This document shows positions 32,726 through 41,722 of a DNA stretch of 64,000 bases, one piece after another. The notes under the pieces were generated by a model. It was not told where the DNA came from. It ran no database searches and saw nothing but the letters and a program-made list of their open reading frames with translations. Positions within the stretch are counted from its first letter, which is position 1, and every line of letters starts with the position of its first letter. The translations under genes were made by a program, and so were the position numbers. This stretch comes from Multifurca ochricompacta (taxonomy: Eukaryota > Basidiomycota > Agaricomycetes > Russulales > Russulaceae), in assembly GCA_022496185.1 (NCBI GenBank), contig WTXG01000131.1, forward strand, positions 42,108 to 106,107, in the 5' to 3' direction.

Positions 32726-33625
32726 GTGGCTTCTAGAAGCTCTAGAACACCCAACCCTCCATACTCTCGCTCCGCTAGACCCTCTCGATTACCTAGCCAG
32801 GCACCATCGCCTATAGAAAATTTAATCTCCCCTGCAATCGAGGCAGAACTAGAAGAACAACAGTTTATCAGGAATTTAGCTTCCCAGTTATCTGACGAAT
32901 TACTCCGTCAAGCTGGTGTGCCTGATATTACTTCTTCTTCTTCCACTCCTACCAATTCCAGCACTCCTACTTGTCGCGACACTCCTCCAGCCAGACAGAA
33001 TAGTCCTACTAGCCCTATGGCTAGCACCGCTTCCACAACCGGGCCCAGTGGACCCAGTACCAATCCCCCACCGCCAGCGCAGACCCCACTTACAATGACA
33101 CCAGCAGAGCTCTGTAATATGATGGGTGCCATGATGGCCACCATCACACAGCTCTCCGCGGATGTCCAAGTAGTGGTCCAGCAGCTTGGACAGCCAACTC
33201 CCCCCCAGACAGTCAGCTCCAGAAAAGATTCCTCCATTGCTCGACCTGCCTCCTGGGATGGAAAGGGAAACTCGGCTGATGCCAGGCATTTTCTGGCCGC
33301 ATTCCATAATTGGGGATGGAACCAAAAGCGGAACTTAAACAACTATGACCCCATGACAACCAACTGGTCCAAGAGGGACACAGATTGGATCTTGGCGGTC
33401 TTGAATTTAATGACTGGAGATGCACGAATGTGGGCTCTGCTGCATTTGGAGCAATTAAAAAACAGAGTTATTCCCTTTTCAGCGAATTGGGGTAACTTCA
33501 AACAGGCATTCACTTCGCGGTTTATACTGCATGACATTGGAGAAGCAGCGTGGTCAGCGCTGAAGAAAATCCAACAAGGATGCCACAGCATGGCAGAATA
33601 CAAAGCTCGCTTCGACGAGCATTCA
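32726..33625 (+). pseudogene. Element C Gag, first part
   Basis: Starts at GTG (context AACGGTGG). Ser/Pro/Thr-rich N-terminus, then capsid-like region (RPASWDGKGNSADARHFLAAF, WALLHLEQLK, FKQAFTSRF). Interrupted at the codon after FDEHS by chromovirus B; the frame resumes at 41085 as NSPQTKWSDHDL. Confidence 0.85.
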
Positions 33626-34205
33626 TGTTACGTCCGGTGTGGGACGTTCCGCACGACTGGTGCGACAGCGTTGGTCAAGGGTTTCAGATAAGAGGTCAAT
33701 AGGACCTCTTGGAGTACAGAGGGACGAGTCAAAGTCAAAGGGGCTGTTCCCTAAGACGATGTTAAGTGGAAAGTGCCAAAAGCACTGAGATGAACGAGTC
33801 AAAGGTTCCAAAGGGGAGTCCAGAAGACTAACACCAATGTATTCAATAAGTCGAGTCTAAGGCTTACAGTGTAGCTAAGACGGACTTATATACGTAAGTA
33901 GACGGGCATCTATAGATAAAGATATCGGAGTCATGTGGGCCCAAAGATACGAAAGTGGATGGCGTAAAGCCTGGCTTCTGATAGGGGATTAAGTAAATGT
34001 CCGGTTGTACAGATAAGAAGATAAGAAAGACAAGCATAGGCAAACAGCAGATACACAAGTCCAAACAACGGTCACGGGGATGGAAGCAACGCATGTGAGG
34101 GGTCCCAGGAAGGAGACGTAATGAGGAAGTGAAGGGTCGGCGGGCAAGTAGGGTCCCGGTTGGGAAGAGTAAAGAAAATAGGGCTGCTGGGCCCTGTTCG
34201 TAACA
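33626..34205 (-). repeat. Chromovirus B 3' LTR (580 bp)
   Basis: TGTTACG to CGTAACA. On its inner edge the reverse strand reads AGAAGGGAGGGTGA, the polypurine tract. Confidence 0.93.
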
Positions 34206-34236
34206 TCACCCTCCCTTCTGGCTCAAGCTGACCCAG

Positions 34237-35430
34237 CTAGAAACGTGCACCATCATCATCCTGTACCAAGTCCGCATAATCATCTGCTAGGTTTCGATCC
34301 TCCATGGTATAGGTTTCATCTGCCGCGCATTGGTGTGTGCGCAGGAAGCCATACGGGCCGCGTCATCCACATTGGCGACATAGGTCGTACACTGGGCAGT
34401 CGAGCTCACGATGTCCTGCGTTATGCCGCAGACACTTCCCACACCATCCCAAAGGGTTGACAATGGTGGGAGCGACTCCCAGTCGTCGAAAAATGCAGAA
34501 TCTGCTCCAGTGGAGGTTGCTCCGGCAATGACGGCACCATTTGCGATTAAGGGGGCAATTCCAGCTGATATGATACTTGCTATCACATCGCCAGCAAGTT
34601 TCTCCCCGGGGATTCTCGTGCATCCGTGGCATCTCGAATCGATTTGGCAGCAGTTGTGGCGCCGCTCCTAGCAATTGTGGGGGAAGGGGTTGGGCATATG
34701 TATCGGCGTACCTCTCTGCAATAGTCTGATATGCGTCCCCTTTCTCCAACCGTTTCCGAATCTCTGTCAGCTCCTGCTCAACTTGGAACATGCCTCTCGT
34801 GAGCCTTGTCATCTGCTTCGCATACTCCTTGTACTGGGTATTGAGCGTGGTGCGAAGCGTGAGGGTCTTCCGCAGTCTCATTACTTCGGCTTTGAGACAC
34901 GGGAGTCGCATGTCATTCAGCACCTCGTCGATGGCGAAGGCTCGGGGGTCGTCAGCCGCGAGGTGCCCCAGCTGTTCGTTGCTCATGGTGTGGTGAAGGT
35001 GACCTGTGTATCGCTCTTCCAGGTAGACTGGGGCCCCGTAAACAGGCCCGTCCTTCTTCATGCACCCCGCGACATCCATCCCTCCATTGGTGTAAAAGAT
35101 GTACTTAGCTATTTCCTTCGTCCCATCAGCCATGGTAATTTCAAGTGGGAAATACATGGAGGAATTCGGGTTGTTGGCGAAGAAAGGGAATTCAGGAACG
35201 TCATCATCCTGCTCCATGTCGATGAGGTCATTTGGATGGGGTTCCTCAGAGTGGGTGAAGTCGTCGTCTGGGTTGGGTGATTGGTTTTTAACGCGCTCTG
35301 CAGCGGCTTCGTAGTCGATGGGAGAGGAAGGGCGAGTAGAGGGGTGAGCGGAGGGGAAGGCTTCCACGACCACGGTAGTGGCAGCGAAGGCATCAATGGC
35401 AGCAGAGGCAGCGATGAAGGAAGAAGACAT
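34237..35430 (-). CDS. Third ORF of B: coiled-coil protein with four Cys/His knuckles
   Basis: About 397 codons, starting MSSSFIAASAAIDAF, 98 bp after the pol stop. Residues 1-95 acidic and variable; about 95-165 a conserved segment (LEITMADGTKEIAKYIFYT, GGMDVAGCMKKDGPVYGAP); about 175-245 charged helices likely to form a coiled coil (LKAEVMRLRKTL, VEQELTEIRKRLE); about 282-400 four Cys clusters: two exact C-X2-C-X4-H-X4-C (CWRCDSKYHISWNC, CRHCRSNLHWSRFC), one C-X2-C-X6-H-X4-C, and a last C-X2-C...H-X-C. A TGA at 34363 interrupts the last cluster; N1 has His and D has Gln there. No signal peptide or membrane helix, so not an envelope. I infer an RNA-binding or chaperone role; unproven. Confidence 0.82.
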
Positions 35431-35528
35431 ATTGGTTTGTGGTTAGGATGTTGCTGGTGAAGCTTTGTTCTGGGGGGGAACGTCTGAAGTTGGCCTCCCT
35501 TTTAACTGTTCTTGGGCGCCTGGGGATG

Positions 35529-38500
35529 TCATAAATGGAACTCCGCAATCAGGTCCGGGGCAAAGATATCCCCGGCTGGTTCCCACGAGTTGTCAGAGTC
35601 TGGGAAGCCTCTCCACTTGATGAGGTAATACAATTTGCGCCCTCGGCCTTGTCGCTTGGAGTCTAGAATGTGCTCCACTTCCCATTCTTCTTCGCCGTCG
35701 ATAAGGTCGGGTGGGGGTCTTGGGAAGTTCTCTCCGTGAATGGAGGTTTCCTTGTAAGGAGTCAGAAGTTTGGCATGGAAGACTGGATGGATCTTCCATT
35801 TCGGCGGCAACTGCAATTCATAGGAGACGTCTGACAGCTTCCTTGTGATCTGGAAAGGTCCGTGACGTCGGGGTGCTAATTTGGCCGAGGGGTGTGACGT
35901 GTGGATATTCTTACCCTCGAGCCATACCCAGTCATTGGTCTGATAAGGTATGAATGTGCTTGGCTGTGCTGCCAGAAGCTGTTGCGCCTTTACCAGATTT
36001 TCATTGGCTGATTGCCGTAGCTCTTCCCATTGGCCGATCCGTTCGGTTACTGACGGGACATTGATAGGCTTATCTGTCCATGTGGTGCGTGGAGTCCAGC
36101 CCATGATAAGGGAGAAGGGGGTGGATTTTGTCGTTCCATTGGGCCATGAGTTGTGAGCGAATTCTGCAGTCGACAGCCATTCTGCCCAGTCGTCTTGCCT
36201 GCCGTTGCACCAAAACTGGAGATACTGTTCCAACCATTGGTTCGTCCGCTCAGACTGTCCGTCTGTCTGTGGATGGTATGCCATTGAAATATTCTGCTTG
36301 ATGTCCAGTGTCTTGCATAGGGCTCTTGCAAACGCCGATGTAAAGCGGGTATCTCGGTCCGAGATGATCTTCTGAGGGAGTCCATAGTGACAGTATACAT
36401 GATTCAGGTATAGTCTCGCCACTCCTTCGGCTGTGATAGTTTTGTTGCAGGGAATGAAGAGGGCCGCTTTGGAGCAATCATGGTCTGTGATTGTAAGGAT
36501 GGTGTCGAAGCCTTGTGACTTGGGCAGCTTGACAATGAAGTCCATAGCAATGGTCTGGAACAGAGTTGATGTAATGGGAGTAATGGGGAGCATTGGTGGG
36601 ACTTGTGGGTGCGTGTTCACCTTGTTTGCTTGACATGATGCGCATCCTCGTACGTAGTTTTCAATATCTTTTTTCATATTGGGCCACCAATAGTCTCTTT
36701 TGGTCAGGGCATAAGTGTTGGCAATGCCTGGATGGCCGGCGGAGGGAAGGTCGTGATGAAAATGGATCACCCCCCTCTTAATGTTGTCACCACCAGTGAC
36801 AACGAGTCGATCCCCATCTTTCCACCAAAGACCGTTGATTTCCTTCAGATTGTGAGCGTCGGCCCATGAACAGCACAGGTCTTGGTTCATATTTTGGGAA
36901 ACCTGTGCCCAAAGGTCCATGTCATGGAGACTGACGACGGCCGTTTTGGCGAATACCTCTTTGGGGAGGACAGTAACGTCATTATTGTCATCTTCCCCTG
37001 TATGCATATCCGGTCTGCGCGATAATGCATCCGCTCTAGCATTCTGACTCCCAGCAATGTGTTTCAGCGTGAAGTTGTATTCTTCTAATTCCAGAACTTC
37101 TCGTGCCACACGTCGGCTGATCTTATGGGGTTCTTTCCAGTATAGGAGGTTGGAATGATCAGTGTAAATGACGGTCTTATGAGGGGTGCCTGCCAAGTAG
37201 GGTCGCCAGTGTTGCAACGCCTTGACTATGGCTAGGAGTTCCCTATCCCAGATGTCATAGTTCCTCTCAGCAGGGGAGAAGGTTTCGGAATAGTACGCCA
37301 CTGGGTGGAGTACTTGTGCGGCGTCTCTCTGGTATAATACTGCCCCATTCACAAAGTGCGAGGCGTCCACTTCTACTTCAAAGGGGCGGCCTAGATCTGG
37401 TTGGATAAGTACCGGCTCTGAGCCAACGAGGTCCCTAATCTGTTCAAACGCCTGTTGTTGCGCGGCATCCCAACGCCATGGTGCGTCCTTTTTCAGCAGG
37501 TCGTTCAGTGGTCGTGCTATGCCTGAAAACCCCTTGACGAATCGTCGGTAAAAGTTACAGAATCCGATGAACGATTGGACATCCTTGACACAAGTCGGCA
37601 CGGGCCACTCCCGGATTCCCTGTACTTTAATGGGATCCATACGCACTCGTCCTCCTTCTAAGATGACCCTGAGATACTCAACGCTCCGCTGTTCGAAGGA
37701 GCATTTGGCGGGTTTGAGATAGAGGTCGTGTTCCTGTAGTACATCCAACACCTGGTGCACGCGACTTCGGTGGTGGTCCAAGTCATCTGGGGTGGCTACT
37801 AGGATATCGTCCATATAGACCACTACTTCCCCCGTGAGGATGAGGTCGCGGAAGATGTAGTTCATCATAGATTGGAATGTTGCTGGCGAATTCGTGAGAC
37901 CAAAGAACATGACATTGGGTTTGAACAACCCTTGATTTGTTTTGAACGCTGCCTTGCACTGGTCACCTTCCTTGATTCTTACGTTGTTATAACCCCATCG
38001 TACGTCCATCTTTGAGAAGAGGGACTTATCCCTCATGGTGTCAATGAGTTCAGAGATGAGCGGCAGGGGGTAAGCATTTTTCACGGTGTATGTGTTGATT
38101 CGTCGGTAATCCTGCACTGGTCGCAGCTTGCCATCCTTCTTTTTGATGAAGAAGAAGGGTGAAGCGTACTGTGACTTGGACGGGCGAATATATCCTTTTG
38201 CCAAATGTTCTTCCAAGAATTCCATCAGCGCCACCTGTTCGGACTGGGACAGCGGATAGATTTTGCAGTCTATTGCTGTTGGCATATCAGGGAGTAGGTC
38301 TATGGCGTGGTCCCATGGTCTGGAGGGTGGAAAACACTGGGATTCTTCCTCGGAAAACACCTTCCAATGCCGATGGTAGGTACTTGGCACTACTTCACTG
38401 TACGTTTTTTCTGCCTGCCCTTGTATTGCTTTTTGGGCTAGCTCTGATGCTTTAGTAGCGTAACAGTGACCTGGGTCTTCTTCTCCTGTACTCGTGGCTT

Positions 38501-38984
38501 TTAGTGTCGAATGTCTGACTGCATAGTCATAGCCCATCGACGTGATGATAGTGGGATATGATTCTTTATCCATTGTCGCGTCAGCCCAATTGATCTTGGG
38601 CTCAAACGCGGCGAGCCACGGGTACCCTAAGATAAGATCTTCGTCTCCTAGATCCGTAATTAGGAAATGAATGTTCTTCGTAACTTCCCCAACCTGGACC
38701 TTCAGATCCGTATAGTGAGTGATCTTTCCAGCACGATTGGCCGTTCCGTCAATATTCCAAATATTCTTTTCCTGGGGAAGTGCCAGCCGTCCCAAACCCA
38801 TTGTTTTGATTAGTCGTGGGTGAATAAAATTGTCTGTGGCTCCGGAGTCCACTAAAATATCTCGATCGGCCGTCCTCTGTGTAGTTTCAAAATGGACTGG
38901 TATTTTTAATGATTTGAATCGACTAGCATACACAGAGGTAACATGGAGTGCTTGCGCCCAGGCCGATGGGTTTGAGCCTAACAA
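35529..38984 (-). CDS. Pol of chromovirus B
   Basis: Single open frame of 1151 codons. Protease DSGA around residue 46; reverse transcriptase about 200-430 with YMDD near 390; RNase H about 535-650 (EVEVDASHF, YDIWDRELLAIVKALQHW); integrase zinc finger about 735-800 (HHDLPSAGHPG, CASCQANK); integrase core about 815-970 ([37 protein letters not shown]); chromodomain about 1090-1150 (EEEWEVEHILDSK, YYLIKWRGFPDSDNSWEPA). All catalytic residues are present. The listed start is a TTG in the gag overlap; translation most likely enters by -1 frameshifting from gag. Confidence 0.95.
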   Translation of the reverse strand: MLGSNPSAWAQALHVTSVYASRFKSLKIPVHFETTQRTADRDILVDSGATDNFIHPRLIKTMGLGRLALPQEKNIWNIDGTANRAGKITHYTDLKVQVGEVTKNIHFLITDLGDEDLILGYPWLAAFEPKINWADATMDKESYPTIITSMGYDYAVRHSTLKATSTGEEDPGHCYATKASELAQKAIQGQAEKTYSEVVPSTYHRHWKVFSEEESQCFPPSRPWDHAIDLLPDMPTAIDCKIYPLSQSEQVALMEFLEEHLAKGYIRPSKSQYASPFFFIKKKDGKLRPVQDYRRINTYTVKNAYPLPLISELIDTMRDKSLFSKMDVRWGYNNVRIKEGDQCKAAFKTNQGLFKPNVMFFGLTNSPATFQSMMNYIFRDLILTGEVVVYMDDILVATPDDLDHHRSRVHQVLDVLQEHDLYLKPAKCSFEQRSVEYLRVILEGGRVRMDPIKVQGIREWPVPTCVKDVQSFIGFCNFYRRFVKGFSGIARPLNDLLKKDAPWRWDAAQQQAFEQIRDLVGSEPVLIQPDLGRPFEVEVDASHFVNGAVLYQRDAAQVLHPVAYYSETFSPAERNYDIWDRELLAIVKALQHWRPYLAGTPHKTVIYTDHSNLLYWKEPHKISRRVAREVLELEEYNFTLKHIAGSQNARADALSRRPDMHTGEDDNNDVTVLPKEVFAKTAVVSLHDMDLWAQVSQNMNQDLCCSWADAHNLKEINGLWWKDGDRLVVTGGDNIKRGVIHFHHDLPSAGHPGIANTYALTKRDYWWPNMKKDIENYVRGCASCQANKVNTHPQVPPMLPITPITSTLFQTIAMDFIVKLPKSQGFDTILTITDHDCSKAALFIPCNKTITAEGVARLYLNHVYCHYGLPQKIISDRDTRFTSAFARALCKTLDIKQNISMAYHPQTDGQSERTNQWLEQYLQFWCNGRQDDWAEWLSTAEFAHNSWPNGTTKSTPFSLIMGWTPRTTWTDKPINVPSVTERIGQWEELRQSANENLVKAQQLLAAQPSTFIPYQTNDWVWLEGKNIHTSHPSAKLAPRRHGPFQITRKLSDVSYELQLPPKWKIHPVFHAKLLTPYKETSIHGENFPRPPPDLIDGEEEWEVEHILDSKRQGRGRKLYYLIKWRGFPDSDNSWEPAGDIFAPDLIAEFHL

Positions 38985-40487
38985 AAATCCTTTTTCGCAA
39001 ACGCCTTTTCTACTAGTATGGCGCGCACTTCCTCACTCTCCTTCATCATGTTTGCCCATATATCCTGGGCTTTTTCTTCCTTTGACCGCTTGTCCACAGT
39101 GGGAGGGTTGTTTTGAACGGGATGCTCTGTTGCCACAGTGGCGACAGTGACTCGTACTCCCTTCTTGGGACAGTCCCGGGACATATGTCCCAATGCTCTG
39201 CAACGGAAGCAATGCCCTTCCTTCATTAGCGTCTGTCGCTCGTCTTCCGTAAGTGCCGCCCGAGCTCGAGCCCGATCTGCAGAGGTGTCCATAGCATTTG
39301 GATCCCTCTGGCCATGCGGGGCAGGCTTTACCCCGAACGCTGCCTTCCACTGGTCTTGGGTTTTGCCTTTCTTGGTGTCGACTCCGAACCTTGTCTGGAA
39401 GTCGAGATAGTCTTGTTGCTGCCTCCGAGCAGCATCAACCCAAGTGTCCCAGTCATGGGATGATGGAACTGTATGATGTTTTTGACCAAGGGATTGGGCA
39501 GCCCTTGCGAGAAGAGGTCTAGTGTTGCCTCCTCATCCGTGTCGTAGCCGGCTCTGTTGGCCAAACTTCTAAACTTGGCGACATATGCATCCAACTCGCC
39601 TTTCTCCATTCGAAGGGATTTCAATTCCCGGGCTGCCTTCTGCTTGGCTTGCCCGTCTGTGAAGGCGTCTTTAAACCTCTCTGCTATGGTCTCCCAAAGA
39701 CCTTCGCTTGTGGTTCGACGCCCGCCTTCAACCTGCTCATTGAGCCACTCCAGCTGCTCCATCGTCCAATCATCCACTGCATCCCCTCGGATCAGGGAAA
39801 GAAACAGATTGGCTTGTTGGAACGGATTGACAATCTGTGGGACATCGTGGTTGAAGTTCTTGAAGGTTGTAAACTCCAACATGAACTTTTTACTCTGCGA
39901 GCGATCTCCTGTGAACGTCTGGGGTAACACTCCTGATAGTCGTCCCGATGGGGGAGGAATGTTTGGTGCCACAGGGGCTGGTGGGGCGGGGTCTGGGAGT
40001 TGGGCGGCGATGGTGGACATGGGTGGGTAATGTGGGGTGACGGTGTCTGTAGACTGTATTGATATCTGGGGAGTTGTCAAAGCAGGAACTCTGAACATGA
40101 CAACTGCAGGTGCAACCGGAAACGTAGTCGCTGCTAATGCCGGTGCTTCTTCTTCGCTTGGTTCTTCTACGTACTCCTCTGGTTCGGAGTCCGTGACAAT
40201 GGCCGGGGGATTTTCTCTCCACGGGCCTAGTCCAAATTCGGGTGGGGCAGGTCCTGTAGTGACCCAAGAGTGTCGGCTGTCCGAGTATCGGATGCGATAC
40301 CAAACTCTCTTCTCGTCGTCGTATTCTACCGGTTGGTATCTTCCGTCGTGATAGACGTAGTATCCAAACTCGGACTCAAAATCTTTCCAGGTGGCAGAGC
40401 CAAGTACTTGCTGTGAAAGATTATTCTCGTCTCTGCGTTCGATGAGCTCTTCGCGGAAGAGGGTCTGACTGCGGCTGGAAGCCACTG
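38978..40487 (-). pseudogene. Gag of chromovirus B, one frameshift
   Basis: Opens at GTG near 40485 (VASSRSQTLFREEL in place of a Met start). Conserved N-terminal segment (FESEFGYYVYHDGRYQPVEY), Pro-rich linker, capsid-like helices, then a frameshift near 39460 (FHHPMTGTLG instead of FHHPHDWDTW), after which the knuckle CFRCRALGHMSRDC and AFAKKDFC end the protein. The first ATG of the predicted transcript lies about 130 codons into this frame. Confidence 0.87.
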
Positions 40488-40491
40488 TGAG

Positions 40492-40502
40492 AGACTCGAC
40501 TT
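40492..40502 (-). promoter_or_regulatory. Self-primer binding site of B
   Basis: Complementary over all 11 nt to the predicted transcript start at 40727-40737; TATA box at 40764-40771. Confidence 0.8.
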
Positions 40503-40504
40503 GA

Positions 40505-41084
40505 TGTTACGTCCGGTGTGGGACGTTCCGCACGACTGGTGCGACAGCGTTGGTCAAGGGTTTCAGATAAGAGGTCAATAGGACCTCTTGGAGTACAGAG
40601 GGACGAGTCAAAGTCAAAGGGGCTGTTCCCTAAGACGATGTTAAGTGGAAAGTGCCGAAAGCACTGAGATGAACGAGTCAAAGGTTCCAAAGGGGAGTCC
40701 AGAAGACTAACACCAATGTATTCAATAAGTCGAGTCTAAGGCTTACAGTGTAGCTAAGACGGACTTATATACGTAAGTAGACGGGCGTCTATAGATAAAG
40801 ATATCGGAGTCATGTGGGCCCAAAGATACGAAAGCGGATGGCGTAAAGCCTGGCTTCTGATAGGGGATTAAGTAAATGTCCGGTCGTACAGATAAGAAGA
40901 TAAGAAAGACAAGCATAGGCAAACAGCGGATACACAAGTCCAAACAACGGTCATGGGGATGGAAGCAACGCATGTGAGGGGTCCCAGGAAGGAGACGTAA
41001 TGAGGAAGTGAAGGGTCGGCGGGCGAGTAGGGTCCCGGTTGGGAAGAGTAAAGAAAATAGGGCTGCTGGGCCCTGTTCATAACA
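40505..41084 (-). repeat. Chromovirus B 5' LTR (580 bp)
   Basis: TGTTACG to CATAACA; promoter and transcript start as in N1. Confidence 0.93.
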
Positions 41085-41650
41085 ATTCACCTCAAACCAA
41101 ATGGTCAGACCATGACCTTTTCGATTGGTTCTACAATGGCCTTTCCAGCAAAATCAAAGACACCTTGGCCATTATGCCAGTGCAACCCACAGATATGCAG
41201 ACACTCTTCACGTCTGCTCAGCTGATCGACCAAAGATTACGCCAAAGAGAAGCAGAAAAGAAGGGAGAAACTCTCCCTGAACCAACCCAGCACTGAAAAG
41301 ACCCCAATGCTATGGAGATCGATGCCTCCAAACAGCAACAAACAGGGTCTGGAAAGAAAAGCTTTTATGATTACAAAGCTGCCTTTAAAGGAAGTGCACA
41401 GGATGTGGAAGCAGTGCCCATACTTGGGCGAACGGCAACCACAAAGAGCAAATCTGCAATCACTGTGGGAAGAAAGGGCATATTGCCACAGGTTGTTACC
41501 AAAAATGGGCTGGAAAGCCCAAAGCAGCAAAAGTCGCTGGCTCTGATAGCCAGGCATCTGCAGCTCCTCAAGCTGCCGCAGCAAGCACCCAGCCTACCCA
41601 GGCTGCTAATGCTAGTTCGACCTCCAAAAAGGGTAACACGCCACCAATAG
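41085..41650 (+). pseudogene. Element C Gag, second part, with knuckle
   Basis: Continues the Gag after the attca duplication: DHDLFDWFYNGLSSKIKDTL, then TQH followed by TGA (41293, probably former CGA), DPNAMEIDA, and in a shifted frame the knuckle CNHCGKKGHIATGC. At least one stop and one frameshift. Confidence 0.82.
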
Positions 41651-41722
41651 TGACAACGCAGAGCTCCTAAAACAGGTGGCCGACCTTAAGGCCCAAATTG
41701 AAGCTCTGAAGGCAAGTTTTTA

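Larger units (their letters stand above)
33626..41084 (-). mobile_element. Chromovirus B, complete Ty3/gypsy element
   Basis: 7459 bp, reverse strand, two 580-bp LTRs, TSD attca (33621-33625, 41085-41089). Inserted in the gag of element C. LTRs differ at eight sites, all CpG transitions. pol is a single open frame; gag has one frameshift; the third ORF is open but for one TGA. This is the best-preserved copy and the reference for the family in this window. Confidence 0.95.

Noticed and set aside
34237..35430. Third ORF as an envelope gene
   Set aside because: Position fits, but no signal peptide, glycosylation-rich ectodomain or transmembrane helix; Cys/His knuckles point to nucleic-acid binding.
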